Source of the DNA: Cyathus striatus
Taxonomy: Eukaryota; Basidiomycota; Agaricomycetes; Agaricales; Nidulariaceae
Assembly (NCBI GenBank): GCA_025738555.1
Contig: JAOVFP010000011.1
Span: 4,216,001-4,280,000, forward strand
Length of the DNA stretch: 64,000 nt
Reading direction: 5' to 3'
Part shown: positions 24,301-35,951 of the stretch, in pieces
How positions within the stretch are numbered: position 1 is the first letter of the stretch
Layout of the letters: each line of letters opens with the position of its first letter
Notes under the pieces: generated by a model
Database searches by the model: none
Told to the model about the DNA's origin: nothing
Seen by the model: only the letters and a program-made list of their open reading frames with translations
Translations under genes and position numbers: made by a program

Positions 24301-26274
24301 TTAGATAAAGTCTTTGCGAAGTCTTTGAAGTCCTGCTTCGAGCACCCGCGGCCAGGCTACAGCAAAGTCAGCAACCGCATCCCTGACAACAATGGAAAGA
24401 ACATAATAAATAAAGAACACGAACCTTGAGTGCATAAATGACAAGCTCGCTTTTGGACACATCAGGCTCGGGTTGCTCCTTCAGCATCACGCGGAGCACA
24501 TTCTCGTCTGCATCAAACACGCAACGCACGGTGTGGTGTACCCGGACATTCATGGATACTTTCCATAAAGGCTCGCGACGGAACACTGCGAGTCTCAGTC
24601 AGCATTTATCCTGAATAATAACGCCACCGCAACGAGATAAGGACTTACGGATCCGCTCATCTAGAGTCGTCTTACTCTCGAGGACCTTCACATGGCCCAT
24701 TATTCCCTCCGAGAATGGCTTCCCTCCACGCTTGATGTACAACTTGACGTTCTTCAACTCAAGCTCTACGTTCTCATCTTCTTCCCCCGTAACATCTGCG
24801 GAACGTGTGCATTAGTATCGCTATTGCGTCAAAGGCTCAATGCAAGGATGGTATACGAACGTGTAACAGTTTGTGTGGCGGTCAGCACTGCGGCTGCGAT
24901 TGCATGTTCATAGTCATTGTCTTCTTTCTCCGCGGTGGCGGAGGATGAGGCAGCTTCCTCCTTAGTTGACGATGCGGTGGCTGACGGAGAGCCAAAGACA
25001 GAAGTGCTTCCTTGGGTCCACGACTTCTTAGTAGGTGACGCTGAGCCTTGCTGGCGTACGGTGGCAAATGGCGATGAGGAGCTGGCGAAGGCGGCGAACC
25101 CTCGTGTCGCACTGGCCTATCGTCATAAACAACAATGTCAGACAGATCGGGCAAAAAGCGGGAATGAAACCTGAAGAAAACGTACGATAGGAGTCGAGAC
25201 CCGGGGAGTCACAGGTGCAAATACAGGGAATGCAGGTGTGCGGTTTGACTTTGGAGCGCGACCATCAGATTACGGAGATGAATGTGAAATGAGAGGGTTG
25301 TACGTACAGGAAGAACTGTGAACGGGCTTGGAGTAACAGGTGCCAATATCTTCGGCTCCGGAGGGGGAGTGCGTGGAGGAGAAGGTGGAGTCTCAGCATT
25401 AGCATCTGCAGTCGTCTGTTCTGTGATATCGTGAATCGTTTTTTGCTCTTGCTGAGTTTGGGGTACGGCAGTCTCGATAGTGGTCACCGGGACCACTGCC
25501 TCTGGCTGATCTTGCCCCACAGCCTGAGGAACCTCGATAACTTTCACTTCCTGCACAATCGGTATCGGAACCTCCTCAAGCTCCTCGGAAACATGAGGCT
25601 GTCCAGCCACCCATCAGATATCTTTCTACCCTTGAAAGTTTGCCCAGAGCTTACTACAATCACATCCTCATCCGCAATCACAGACTGCGGCTTCTCAGAA
25701 GTTGTGTTGGGGTAAGACTAAAAGTGGAGGCGATAAGGTGAGCAACAGAGAAGCAGGTAGAAAAGATGATCCGCCTACATTTTCTTGCGCGTTCTCGCCT
25801 TCTGACGATGGCGTCCGGCATCGTTTCCTAGGATAAATGTTGGCCAGGTTCTACGAAAAGCGTGAAAACAATTAGCATTTCATTAGACTGCAACGTGGAA
25901 TAAAGTCAGTCGTACATGAGGGTATCCAAGATCCTGCGGAGTGAGAAATTGTTATTAGCGTTGACAGACAGGAAAATGAAGTGCACGAACTGGAGTCGCA
26001 TCGTCGAACCCGTCGTGCGGGATCTTTCGCTTCAATGACGCCCGGCGGCTGGGAGCCGCGATGATGGCAGGTGCTTCCTGCGTGATAGTAGGTTGGTTGA
26101 CCGGAGAGGTAAAATCAAGCTCTGGGGCATGGCGAGCCTCGCTCTGCGAGATGATATCTGCAGCAGCAGGGGATGAAACTGCGTTTCTCGCAGTATCAGG
26201 TCTATTTCATAAATGATTATCAGCGCTATCAAAAACCGCAAATGAACGTCGGGTATGAGAACATACGTGTTCAT
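24301..26274 (-). CDS. Ran-binding domain (RanBD1) nucleoporin-like protein, Nup50/Nup2/Yrb2 type
   Basis: The start at 26274 uses a mini-exon (ATG AAC AC) joined by an intron to PDTARNAVSSPAAADI. The N-terminal half is disordered, with a basic stretch SRRASLKRKIPHDGFDDATP that looks like a nuclear localisation signal. The middle contains FG-like and alternating Ser/Phe sequence (GFAAFASSSSPF, SVFGSPSATASS). The C-terminal third is a Ran-binding domain: ELKNVKLYIKRGGKPF, GIMGHVKVLESKTTLDERI, FRREPLWKVSMNVRV, VFDADENVLRVMLKE, ending AWPRVLEAGLQRLRKDFI and TAA at 24301-24303. Family role: binding of Ran-GTP in nucleocytoplasmic transport, at the nuclear basket or as an export cofactor. I cannot separate Nup50/Nup2 from Yrb2/RanBP3 without alignment. 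Several short introns; no break seen. Confidence 0.78.
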
Positions 26275-28971
26275 GGTGAGTTTACGAGCGTAAGTGTATC
26301 CAACGGTAGCAGCAAAAGTAGCAAGACCACAAACAACGACGTTGAAATCGGTCACTGGGAACATCATCCGGGGGTATTGGAAGATTGGTGTGCGATACTC
26401 GAGTATACTCAGAGTAAGATTGCAATAGAAACCTAGTGCTACAGAAGTCAAGAATTGAGCTCTAAGACGCTATACTCTACTTCCAATCAGCAACCGCAAG
26501 CAAGAAGATAAGAAGTCGAGAGGCTCACTTAGTCAAAATAAAGGACTTACAACAAAGAGAGACGTCGTTAAGAATTCGTATCCGTTTCGTGGTGGTATGG
26601 TATTGGAAGTGACAAACGCCGGTCCCAAGATACTTATAGGGTCCGTATTGGATGCCCTAATCCACGATGCTGAGCCTCGCTACGAACACGAGTCATGTTG
26701 GGGCCGGATTGAGGAGGTGATGCCCTTGATTATGGGTTGTTTTGGGTAACACGTGTTGCGGGAGGCGCTGATAAGACATGGACCTTAGCCTAGTTGAGAT
26801 GCGTCTGGATAAGACTTGTATCGGAAGAAATGCATTAAAGAACTTTAATGTGTAGAAATTTGGCGCCTTTGGTATAGAGAAGAAAGGGAGGAGGAGGGCA
26901 AGTAGCTTAAGGACTCGGACGACATTGAGGTTGGGGATCAAAAATACTTTCCGAGCTCCGTTTGCTGACAGCTGATCCGGGGTTAATGTCGACAATAGCC
27001 ATCATTCTCACGCCAGACAAATCAACGGAAAACACTTCCCCCAAACCTTCTCCGTTCGTACATACTACATGCATCTCTTGTAAAGCTCAAATAAGCAATC
27101 CATTCTTACACTCATCCCGCACCGACTATTTTTCAACGTTTCATGTCACATCATCATAGCATTATCATATGCACTTGTACTAATCTTTTTCTTTGCTACG
27201 GTGTCCCATTGTGTCCTAATTGACAAGGTTTCCACATTGCGGGCACCCACAATGATCAAGAACTTCGGCTAAGAATATCTTCTTCAACAGATAAGTTGGG
27301 AGTTCTTATGTCTATTTTTATCTATTCCACTATGCTGGCTAGAACATATGGCATAACGGTACGATTCCTGACAGATCTCAAAATTGAACAAGCTAGTAGT
27401 GTTAGCACTCTTTTCTTGTGACGTCCATACTGTAAAAGGAATGATTCTGCGGGATAAAACGATTGGTGTAAATAGCTTGAATTGTCTCACTCATACGTGG
27501 AATATCTGCTTCTACGCAGCGGCGAAGCACAGACTCCGCTGGCAACAGCAGTAAGTAATATCAATTTGGGATGGTGGACGTGATTCTCTTAGCCGGTGAT
27601 CTGCGCCCCGGTTGCGTCGTTCTCAAGCTTTACAAATAAGTATATCTGTTTCGATGGCGAGAGGCTAACTAATCTCCTTTATAAATGCTTTGCGCAAATA
27701 ATTACTGGTTTCCGCTGCCTATATTTATGCAATATTTATGGTTTGATAAAATTAATAACGATGCTGTAAAGATGGGCGTGGTTTATTGATTTGTAGCGAT
27801 GTGAACATTGAGATGGCAGTATCATTACCAGTGCCATACTTAGTATTCCAGAACATGATTGGAACGATAATGTTTGAACGCAACAAGTTGTTCGCTGCGA
27901 CTGAATGGGATCACGAGAAGTTGTAACGTTATAGATCTCACGTGCTGTTAAAATTGTTACATCCCTTTCAGTTTGAAATTAAACCGGGCTTCCAACGGTC
28001 TTTGCAAAGTTCCCCCCAGACGTCACCATCGCAATCATCAATGTCCCATCCAACATGCGATTCAGCTAGTTCTGAAAGGAAACTCCAGCTGTGCAGATAG
28101 AGCTAGGTTGAGTCAATGTTGACTTTTACTTACATTCATCCTCGGCAGGCGCAGCTTCTCGCTTCTGACTGCTTCTAATGAGATCACTGTGACCGTCTAA
28201 ACAAGAAGGTTTCATTACACGTTGCAACCGTTACTTCACCATTTATGCAATTCCAACTGGGTTTAGTATGAGAAACGGGGGAATTTGGACAGGAAATTGT
28301 CCATAGATAGAGGTATGTTCCCCAGGAATGATCTCACGCTCATGGCTATACTTATTGTCCTCAGGACCACAGCCAGGATGTAGTAACAACGGGATCAGCG
28401 ATGTGTAGACCTCTGGGCAATGCGGGAGCTTGGATGGGGGAGCTTGATTGATTTCTGAGGATGAGCATCTAGCGCTGTACCCCACAGGCCCCACTGCGAC
28501 GCTGTACAGCTACGTAAGTCATTAGAGGAATCGCAGCATTTTCTGGACGCTTCATGACGCTCTAGGCTATTAGACTTTTTATAGGTTGTGAAAGGAAACA
28601 TGTGGCAAATAAGGGTACTATACTTACCTTTGAACAGCCGCTATTTTCATCGATAGTTTAACGCTAAACTTAAGAGGATTTACGATTCCTGGTTCGTGAT
28701 CCAGATATCCATGATTTATCGGCATCATGCGATATCTGCTGTAGAATCAGAATCATTATTCCAACAGGGTGTTGTGGGTGTGTGCTCGTACCACAATGGT
28801 TGCTTTGTCTTTGTTGAGAAATGTCTCATAGATGTTTACTAGTAGCCCGTGATCGTATAATTTCCCCTTTTACGCGCCACAGCTTCTTTCATCTGCTCTT
28901 CCACTATAAGACCAGATTCACTTTTTATCTTCCACCCACTCCTCCCTCGCATTCCTCGACTAGTTCTAGTT
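26275..28971. other. Intergenic stretch, no supported gene
   Basis: 2.7 kb. One minus-strand frame (28243-28494, containing EVYTSLIPLLLHPGCGPEDN) is readable but matches no family I know and has no clear start exon. Otherwise nothing. The region just left of 28972 is pyrimidine-rich, as in fungal promoters. Confidence 0.4.
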
Positions 28972-29880
28972 ATGTCTCATTGGCGCAACGATTCGACGCA
29001 TTACAACAGCTCGAATGACTCACTTAGAACAAACCCTTGGCCTTTGCACCGGAGCCGTCAGCCACACCAACACCAGTCGAACTCTCAACCCTACCCATCC
29101 TTTTTACCACAGTCCGAGACCTCACCATCGCCGCATAGATTACAGCCATCCGAAGGGAATTGGAGAAACCCAAAAGGTAGCCTACCATCTAACGCGTTGT
29201 TGTTCACATCCGTGATGCCTAAAAACATCGGTGTTCCTTACCATCAACAATATTCAACAGAGTCCTCGTCTAATACCCCGAACATCACCGCCACCACCAC
29301 CACCTCGCCTTCCTACCATCACACGCAAACAAATTCCTCTGATACCTATTATAATAATCCCATGTATCAAACTGGCCCGCAGGGACGCATCTATCCTCCT
29401 CTAAGTCAGCCTCAGTCTCAGTCATCGTACGAGCACCCTCAAACCCAGCTGCAGCCGGAGTCAAACCAAGCCTACCATCAGGGATCATTCTATGCTGGGC
29501 AACCTCAGTACGCGGCGGAGCAAAACTTCAACACTAATGCACCGAACGCCACGTTCGACTCAAACTTTTCCGCGCAAGTTCAACCGCTGCCAACCGCTTC
29601 GTCGGTGACGTCATGGGATACCGTCATTTCGTCGTCCAACATGATTCCGTCAGTGAGTACGTCCTCTTTCTTTCATACACTGCCAGCCACCAACATATAT
29701 GCATCCTTTCTGCTTGTGCAATAGTCGTCTTCTCGCTCGACCCAAAGCCTCCAGTTAACCCGCCAACCAAGCGCTCAAGAAGACAGATTCGGACTAAATA
29801 TTGATCAAATAGAATTCGAGGTCGCTCATCTATGGAATCTTGCAGTAGATGTTGCGAGGAAGCTTGATAGCGGATGTTAA
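28972..29880 (+). CDS. Unknown Gln/Ser/Pro/Tyr-rich protein
   Basis: Exon 1 from ATG 28972 encodes about 230 residues, strongly enriched in Ser, Gln, Pro, Asn and Tyr (for example QPHQHQSNSQPYPSF and SYEHPQTQLQPESNQ). A splice at GTGAGTAC to GTGCAATAG (about 29654-29724) joins MIPS to SSSRSTQSLQLTRQPSAQED and a short helical end (IDQIEFEVAHLWNLAVDVAR), stop TAA 29878-29880. About 280 residues. Composition suggests a disordered regulatory protein or the N-terminus of a transcription factor that has lost its DNA-binding domain, but no domain is visible. Pyrimidine-rich DNA precedes the start. Confidence 0.55.
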
Positions 29881-31849
29881 AAGTAGAGCTGATGCTGGTG
29901 CCGTGGTTTTTTTGTTCTCCTTTGCTTTGAATCGTCCCGCTCCCGAGGTGTTTCAGTGGTTCTGCTTGTCGCATTTTGTTCAGCATTTTGTTCATTTACT
30001 GCACCGGACTCGACTCCATCCTACTCGTTGTATTTTTTGGCCTGATGCATTGTCCTCCACTATTGTTACTCTTTCTCAGATGCTCGTTTAGGACTCGAGC
30101 GTTATTGTATTGTACTCTACTTATTCAGCTATGATGTATCAATGATTCTGGTCGATATTTCTGATCGGCTTCTTGCATTCCATTTAGCTTGCCCAGCCTT
30201 GTACAGATTTTTAAAGTTCAATTTGTCTTCTGACCTAAAGCTAGCTCTACTGAGCCTTTCCAGAAACTTATTAGGGTAAGCAACCAAGCTTTGGACAGCA
30301 CCGTAAATATGCCTTTCCTTTTCGACTGACGAATGCAACGGATACTTGGATGAATTTGTACGCTTGTGTACTTGTCTAGTACATCATACGAGATTTGTCT
30401 TCTAGGAAGCAATCATCCGAATTTGCCTGATTTCGAAAATGCTATACGTTTTTCCCTCTTAATTAGAAGGTCACGCAGTTCCTCTTGGTTCCTCCATTTT
30501 CGATTCCGAAGCCTGCCAGACTTGCACAGGGTCAAGATCCGTTTCCGAGGTTCTTGCGCGACACGTCGGGTGGCATGCCGCATGCGGGAGAAAATAGCAT
30601 ATGCCGAATTTCCTCCCAGCAGCCTTGAAATCAACTGATTTTAAAAAGAAGGATCTTCCTGAGAACTTAGAATGAGGAGACCGAGTGATAGAAGATGTTG
30701 TTCATGAAACTCCGACTTGATTAATGATGAGGCTACGACATCTGACAACCGCCCGCCCGCCGCGTACGCGTTGTTTGGCAAGCTCTTTCAAAATTAACTT
30801 CTAACTTCACGTGGCAAGTAAGTAAAAGTAGACTTGCGGAAGTTCGCCTGAGTTGAACACAGCCGTTCACAATTCTTATAAGCTCTATAAGGCCGAAAAG
30901 CGATAGGGCCCACTACCTAACGTTTTTTTGTCTGTTATGTAGTAAGTGATTTTGATGAGAAAAGCTGAAATTTGGGGGACAATGTCGTATAGAACAAGTG
31001 TGGTGTTCGACCCTAAGCTTATTGATGCATATACATTTTCCGCTAGTGTGATGGACTTGGCAGAGAGAGACATAGAGAGTGAGGGACTCTGAGTTATCTG
31101 CAATCTTTCTTGAAGAAGCATCATTTCACTTCTCAGGCAGCATTGTATAGCTTGGTGCCAGAAACTAAAAGGGGAGAAATGTACAATGAGTCGAAGCTAT
31201 TACATTAAAATCAACAGTGATAACTCTCAAATGAAGCTTTCCATACTTTACAAACAGTAACAGACAGTATCTACAAACACTTGAACACTCGAGCACAACA
31301 GAAGACCTTTACTTGAGAAGCCCAGCTGTTAGTACGAGAAGACAACAAAGAAAGTACCAAAATCACCTAAGACAGGAAACGGTCCGCTATTGTGTATCCA
31401 ACATTAAGAAACAGTGTACTGCAGATGCGAGAGGTAGTTTACGGACAGAGACAGAGGTCGGGAAAGAGAGACGCCTAGAGAACAGGTTCAAACACAGGCA
31501 AACTTTTGACCATACTAGGCGGGTTTTGATCCGGTGCAATGCCGAGTGATCGACCTGCAAAACGCGTTTTCGAAAAGACCACATAAACTCTACTACCTAA
31601 AGGTAGTGGGAATATAGTTGAAATATCAGATTCAATTGGCTGTAGAGACAGAAGGACAAGCTCCCAGTCGTTCACGATTATTCCTCGTAGTCAGTGTAAT
31701 GACTACTAGTAATGTTAATCTAACAGTGGACTAAGAATGATTCTGATCTATCAAGCTGTGTAAACGCTGTGCACTGTGCATTGATTGCATGTAACGGGAT
31801 GAATGCACATATAATATTCGTAAAAAGATAGAGATATTAGTTAAACTGG
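29881..31849. other. Intergenic stretch with repeat traces
   Basis: 2 kb without a supported gene. It contains the 14-mer AGGGCCCACTACCT at 30905-30918, shared with 52931-52944 in inverse orientation, and palindrome copy 2 at 31590-31610. These may be the two ends of a small non-autonomous element. Confidence 0.4.
31590..31610. repeat. Short palindrome, copy 2
   Basis: CTACTACCTAAAGGTAGTGG, the reverse complement of the arrangement at 49679-49701. Located 240 bp beyond the P450 stop codon. Confidence 0.7.
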
Positions 31850-33858
31850 TTAAAGAGAGCTTTCTCGCCTTCTAAACATGATCTCCGCCTTTGGATTCGG
31901 CTGCCGAGAAGGGCCGAGCAATATATCCTTCGGCCTAACACCCTCCTCGAACTTTACATCATAGTTTACAAGTATATGAGAAAGCAACAACTTCATAGTA
32001 GTAGTTGCAAAAAAGCGGCCTGGACATCTGTGCTTCCCAGCACCAAAGGGCATGAATTTGTTATCCGTGCTCCTATCAATTTCATTCATCTTCACAAATC
32101 TGAATCCGTCGAATTCATCAGCGTTGGGATAGATCTCGCTATCAGTGCTGACACCATCCAAGGTGACAGCTACTATTGTGTTCTTTGGAATAAAAGTGCC
32201 ATTTTTAAAGGTATAATCTTTCAGCACCTTCCGCATGAAACCAACTGAGGAAATACGTTTTGAAAATTTAGAAACGAGAAATAAATGAGAAAAGAGCTCA
32301 CAGCTAGAAAAGGGATACAATCTCTGCGTTTCGCGAATAAAACTATCCATTTTGATGAATTTGTCCAAAGAAGCTTTGCTCCACCCATCTTGGGAAACCA
32401 CCTTCTCGACCTCTTCGCGCAAGGGTGCAATGTACGCCGGATTTGCAGAAAGGCAGTACAATGTATGTATAAATGTCTAGAGTAATTATTTAGATTGTAT
32501 GGACGGTGCTAAGCGAAATATGAAGGATACTTACAGGGGTAGTGGTACGCATAGCCCCGAAGTTGATCGCCATTATACGCCTTACTAATCGTATGTTTGC
32601 TTGCTCTTCACCTTTTGCTTCAGAGATAAGCAGCTTTAGATAGGTCTATCATCATTGCGGGATTGAGATGAGGTATTTGATACAGGCAGCTATGTACATA
32701 CCGATTCATGCTCATTGGTATCATCAACAAGCTCCTTGCGGTAACGCGAGATAACTGGCATCAGAAATGCCAATGTAAAATTTATCCGATTCGAGGGACC
32801 ATGAAGTACATATGTCGACAATCTTAAGAAATTAACATGTAAGTCAAATATTTAACAGCGGTTGTAACACCACACTCTTGAAACGTACGGCCATAAGAAA
32901 GAAGGAAGAATATTAATTAGTGATGACATGATCGTCACATCTGTAGCAAATTTTATAGCGTTGTCCAAATATTCCTCATTCCGGCCTATATATATGAAGA
33001 TTCAGCACTATGTCACAAGTAGAAAATAATAATATTTACATATAGGAAGGCCAATAACCATGCGGTTGGTCATCCTGGCAATAATCCGCGGGAATACGTC
33101 AGTAGCATTGTATTTCGCCCAACCTATGTGATAAGTCATGAAGACCTTCAACAGACGAAGTAGTAACGGGACACCTTGTCACCTGTTTCCACTGAAAATA
33201 TTTCCGAGAAAGCTGTCAACATCTCGTCTCTCACGTCAGGAAATTGATTGTGAAGGTTTTGCGTTCCAAAGTGTGTTCGGATAATTGGGACTTGGTAAGG
33301 ATTTATCGTTATTTCTGGCCCCATAGTGTACTGTATCTGCAGAAACTGCGGCAAAGGAAAGATGAATGCTAGAATGCTAGAAGAAGAGCGAGAAAATACT
33401 TCATCTGAGGCAAGGGCTGCCGAGAAAATGCTATCTGGAGCTGTCTTCAATTCTCCTAAGAGTTCTTCTCCAGACATTATAACCATCCACCTTCTCAGAA
33501 AAGGGACCTTGAAAACTCTTCCCTTGTTCTGATGTATCTATATTAGATTACAATCTTGGCCACTCTTGCATGCTTGCCTTCTGATAACCTTCCTGAATCA
33601 TGTCTATCCCATTGAATATGAAGTTGATGGCAGATATGTATGATAGGATTGGTGTACTATACCCGATCGTCGGAATGTGTCGTAGCTGAAAAAATGCGGA
33701 ATGATAGAACCATGTCAAATATGGAGTTACAGTTTATTGATAAAATATATGTACTGTACCTTCCGCGTCTCATTTCTGTAGTGAAAGAACAAAATGGATG
33801 ATCCTGCAACTACTGCTAACACGGCTGTCAATAGATTGGGTGTAATATAGGCTGTCAT
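31850..33858 (-). CDS. Cytochrome P450 (copy C), apparently intact
   Basis: Multi-exon minus-strand gene. Exon 1 from ATG 33858 encodes the membrane anchor (LLTAVLAVVAGSSILFF, then HYRNETRK). Exon 2 reads LRHIPTIGYSTPILSYISA. Then come VFKVPFLRRWMVIMSGEEL, a conserved intron after ASDE, and YTMGPEITINPYQ. Later exons carry RIIARMTNRMVIGLP, STYVLHGPSNRINF, SEAKGEEQANIRLVRR and NFGAMRTTT (I-helix region). The last exons carry the K-helix ExxR as IRETQRLYP, DEFDGFRFVKMNE, and the heme loop FGAGKHRCPGRFF with the axial Cys. Stop TAA 31850-31852. I found no frame break. ER-bound monooxygenase of the CYP512/CYP5150-like group; substrate unknown. As in copies A and B, the second intron starts with GC (GCAAGC). 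About 500 residues, normal for the family. Confidence 0.87.
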
Positions 33859-34451
33859 GTCTGAGCGCTGTGTCAATATATGAAGGGGAAGCAACCGTGC
33901 GTAATAATGAATAATATATGCTCGCAGGAAAGATGGTCTGTCAAAAGGGAACCTTTAAGTATGCATTCGAGTCCACAGCCTACTGATCAAACGTACCAGA
34001 CCTTTCCCGACTTTGTGATATCTGTGAGAAATACATTTGCCTTAGCGTTTACCATACTCCCCCTTTACGTTATGCTTGATACTACCACAGTCCCGAAAGG
34101 AGTGCCTAATATAGGATTTAAGTCCAGTAAAATGCGTCAGGAGGTTGAAAACTTTTAGCTTCATATATGTAAGCCGCAGAAATATAGGAGCAGAGAAGAC
34201 TCATGGGGTTTAAACTATACATAACGGTAGTATGTGAGGGTTAGGAAGTATATTTGGAATAGTAGAAGATTAATGAGCAGGTGTTTGCTGTGGCTACCCT
34301 AGCCACTCATACTCTCCATTTCAGATGTCGGAAAAGTCGAAATTACCATATAAGGTGCTGACGCCGCTGACGACCTTATACGAAGTAATCGGTACTGATC
34401 AGGTTTCGCTGTAAGCCACATCTTGGCCACATCAGGTGAGTTATCAAGCAC
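33859..34451. other. Intergenic stretch, P450 promoter side
   Basis: 0.6 kb upstream of P450 copy C, before the hairpin element. No gene recognised; one 92-codon plus-strand frame (33880-34158) has no family resemblance. Confidence 0.4.
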
Positions 34452-34454
34452 TGT

Positions 34455-35101
34455 CACTCCTGGCTGCCGACTTTTTTGCCGTTCGCAAAATCCATCCAAA
34501 TTTGACCTCAATAACTTTAAATATTGACTGAACATTTTGGCTGTCGCAAAATATTCACTATTGGCTAGTGCAAAATTGTAGACAAATATTACATTTTGTA
34601 CATATCTTGTATGAATACAAATCATTCTTTTTGTTCTAATTTTAGCTTCATCAAAATAAGTGTCAAATGTAACGTTGTGAACATGTTTTGACCTCACGCA
34701 AAATTTATTGTTTTACATGTCTGCAAAACCCGTGCAAAATGAATCATTTTGCTTTTTCTCTTAAAATAACACAACTGGTGAACCTGTTATTTTAAGAGAA
34801 AAAGCAAAATGTTTCATTTTACACAGGTTTTGCAGTCATGCAAAACAATAAATTTTGCGTGAGGTCAAAACACGTTCACAACGTTACATTTGACACTTAT
34901 TTTGATGAAGCTAAAATTAGAACAAAAAGAATGATTTGTATTCATACAAGATATGTACAAAATGTAGTATTTGTCTACAATTTTGCACTAGCCAATAGTA
35001 AACATTTTGCGACAGCCAAAATGTTCAGTCAATATTTAAAGTTATTGAGGTCAAATTTAAATGGATTTTGCGAACGGCAAAGAAGTCGGCAGCCAGGAGT
35101 G
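34455..35101. mobile_element. 647-bp hairpin (foldback) transposon, CACTA-like ends
   Basis: Two ~315-bp arms (34455-34770 and 34786-35101) are inverted copies with few changes, separated by a 15-bp loop. Ends read CACTCCTGGCTGCCGACTT inward on both sides. The trinucleotide TGT flanks both sides (34452-34454, 35102-35104), consistent with the 3-bp target duplication of CACTA elements. Each arm has the same open frame (DEAKIRTKRM), a by-product of the inverted repeat and not a gene. No transposase, so mobilised in trans. Confidence 0.8.
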
Positions 35102-35406
35102 TGTAAGAGCTTCTACAGGCTATTAACTATATGTAACCATTACCCACGAAGTACATCAACTCCTGATCATGACATATCACTTGCAATATATGCATAATAA
35201 GTCCTGACTATGCTTTGCCTTTCGTTATATCAGTATGTTATCAAACCATACTAAGTAGATAAGCACCTGTAATTTTTCAGCAGTAAACATATCAGAAACA
35301 TGTAAGTTGAAGTTAGGTCTACATAAGTCTCAATATTTCCTGTGCTACATAGTTGTTTTTTACAATTGCCCCTACAGCAGTCATTGAAAGTCTTTGGTAC
35401 AATCAT

Positions 35407-35419
35407 CACTAAATCCGGG
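35407..35419 (+). repeat. Left terminal inverted repeat of the Plavaka-like element
   Basis: CACTAAATCCGGG. Matches the right end with one extra T. Confidence 0.6.
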
Positions 35420-35659
35420 CGAATTGGATGATTCAATATCATTGATCATGCTTGTTCACGATCATCATGAGTTGCCAACATATTATAACCGAAATCATAA
35501 TTGATTATCTTCCATCGTCCTGCACCATAGTTTTTATAATCAATGTGATCGTGTTATAATATTGTAGGGAGTTATAAGTCAAGTATCCTATTTTATTGTC
35601 CTCATACATGGTATTTGATATTATTGTAATATAACGAATTGGTTGTGCTATTATTTTTG

Positions 35660-35800
35660 TATGATGAAGCCATGGTAATGTTATAGCCTGTGCATGAGGT
35701 ATACTAAGTATTATTGCGATATGACAAGAATATTGTAATGTTATTGCTTTAGCATGAGTTTAACTTGATGTTACGGGTTTAGCACGAGTTTGATTTTATT
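35660..35800. repeat. Degenerate subterminal direct repeats
   Basis: Three related units of roughly 30-45 bp sharing the pattern ATGTTA...GC(T/A)T(G/T)AGCA(C/T)GAGTTT: near 35674-35701, 35734-35762 and 35768-35796. Subterminal repeat arrays are usual transposase-binding regions in CACTA elements; binding here is inferred. Confidence 0.45.
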
Positions 35801-35951
35801 TTATTTGGAAGACATGAAAGCGGAGCTTCATTACAACACAGATATTCAATTGTACTTATGGCTCCGGGATGATGATAGTTCGAAATTTCAAATAGTTTTA
35901 ATAATAGTACCATAAACATTGTCAGACATCGTAAGTACTACATAAATAAAA

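Noticed and set aside
25431..25715. Plus-strand ORF opposite the Ran-binding gene
   Set aside because: Shadow of the minus-strand coding sequence.
34299..35197. Two ORFs of 120-130 codons with near-identical protein (DEAKIRTKRM)
   Set aside because: They are the two arms of the hairpin element read on opposite strands; no independent evidence for a protein.
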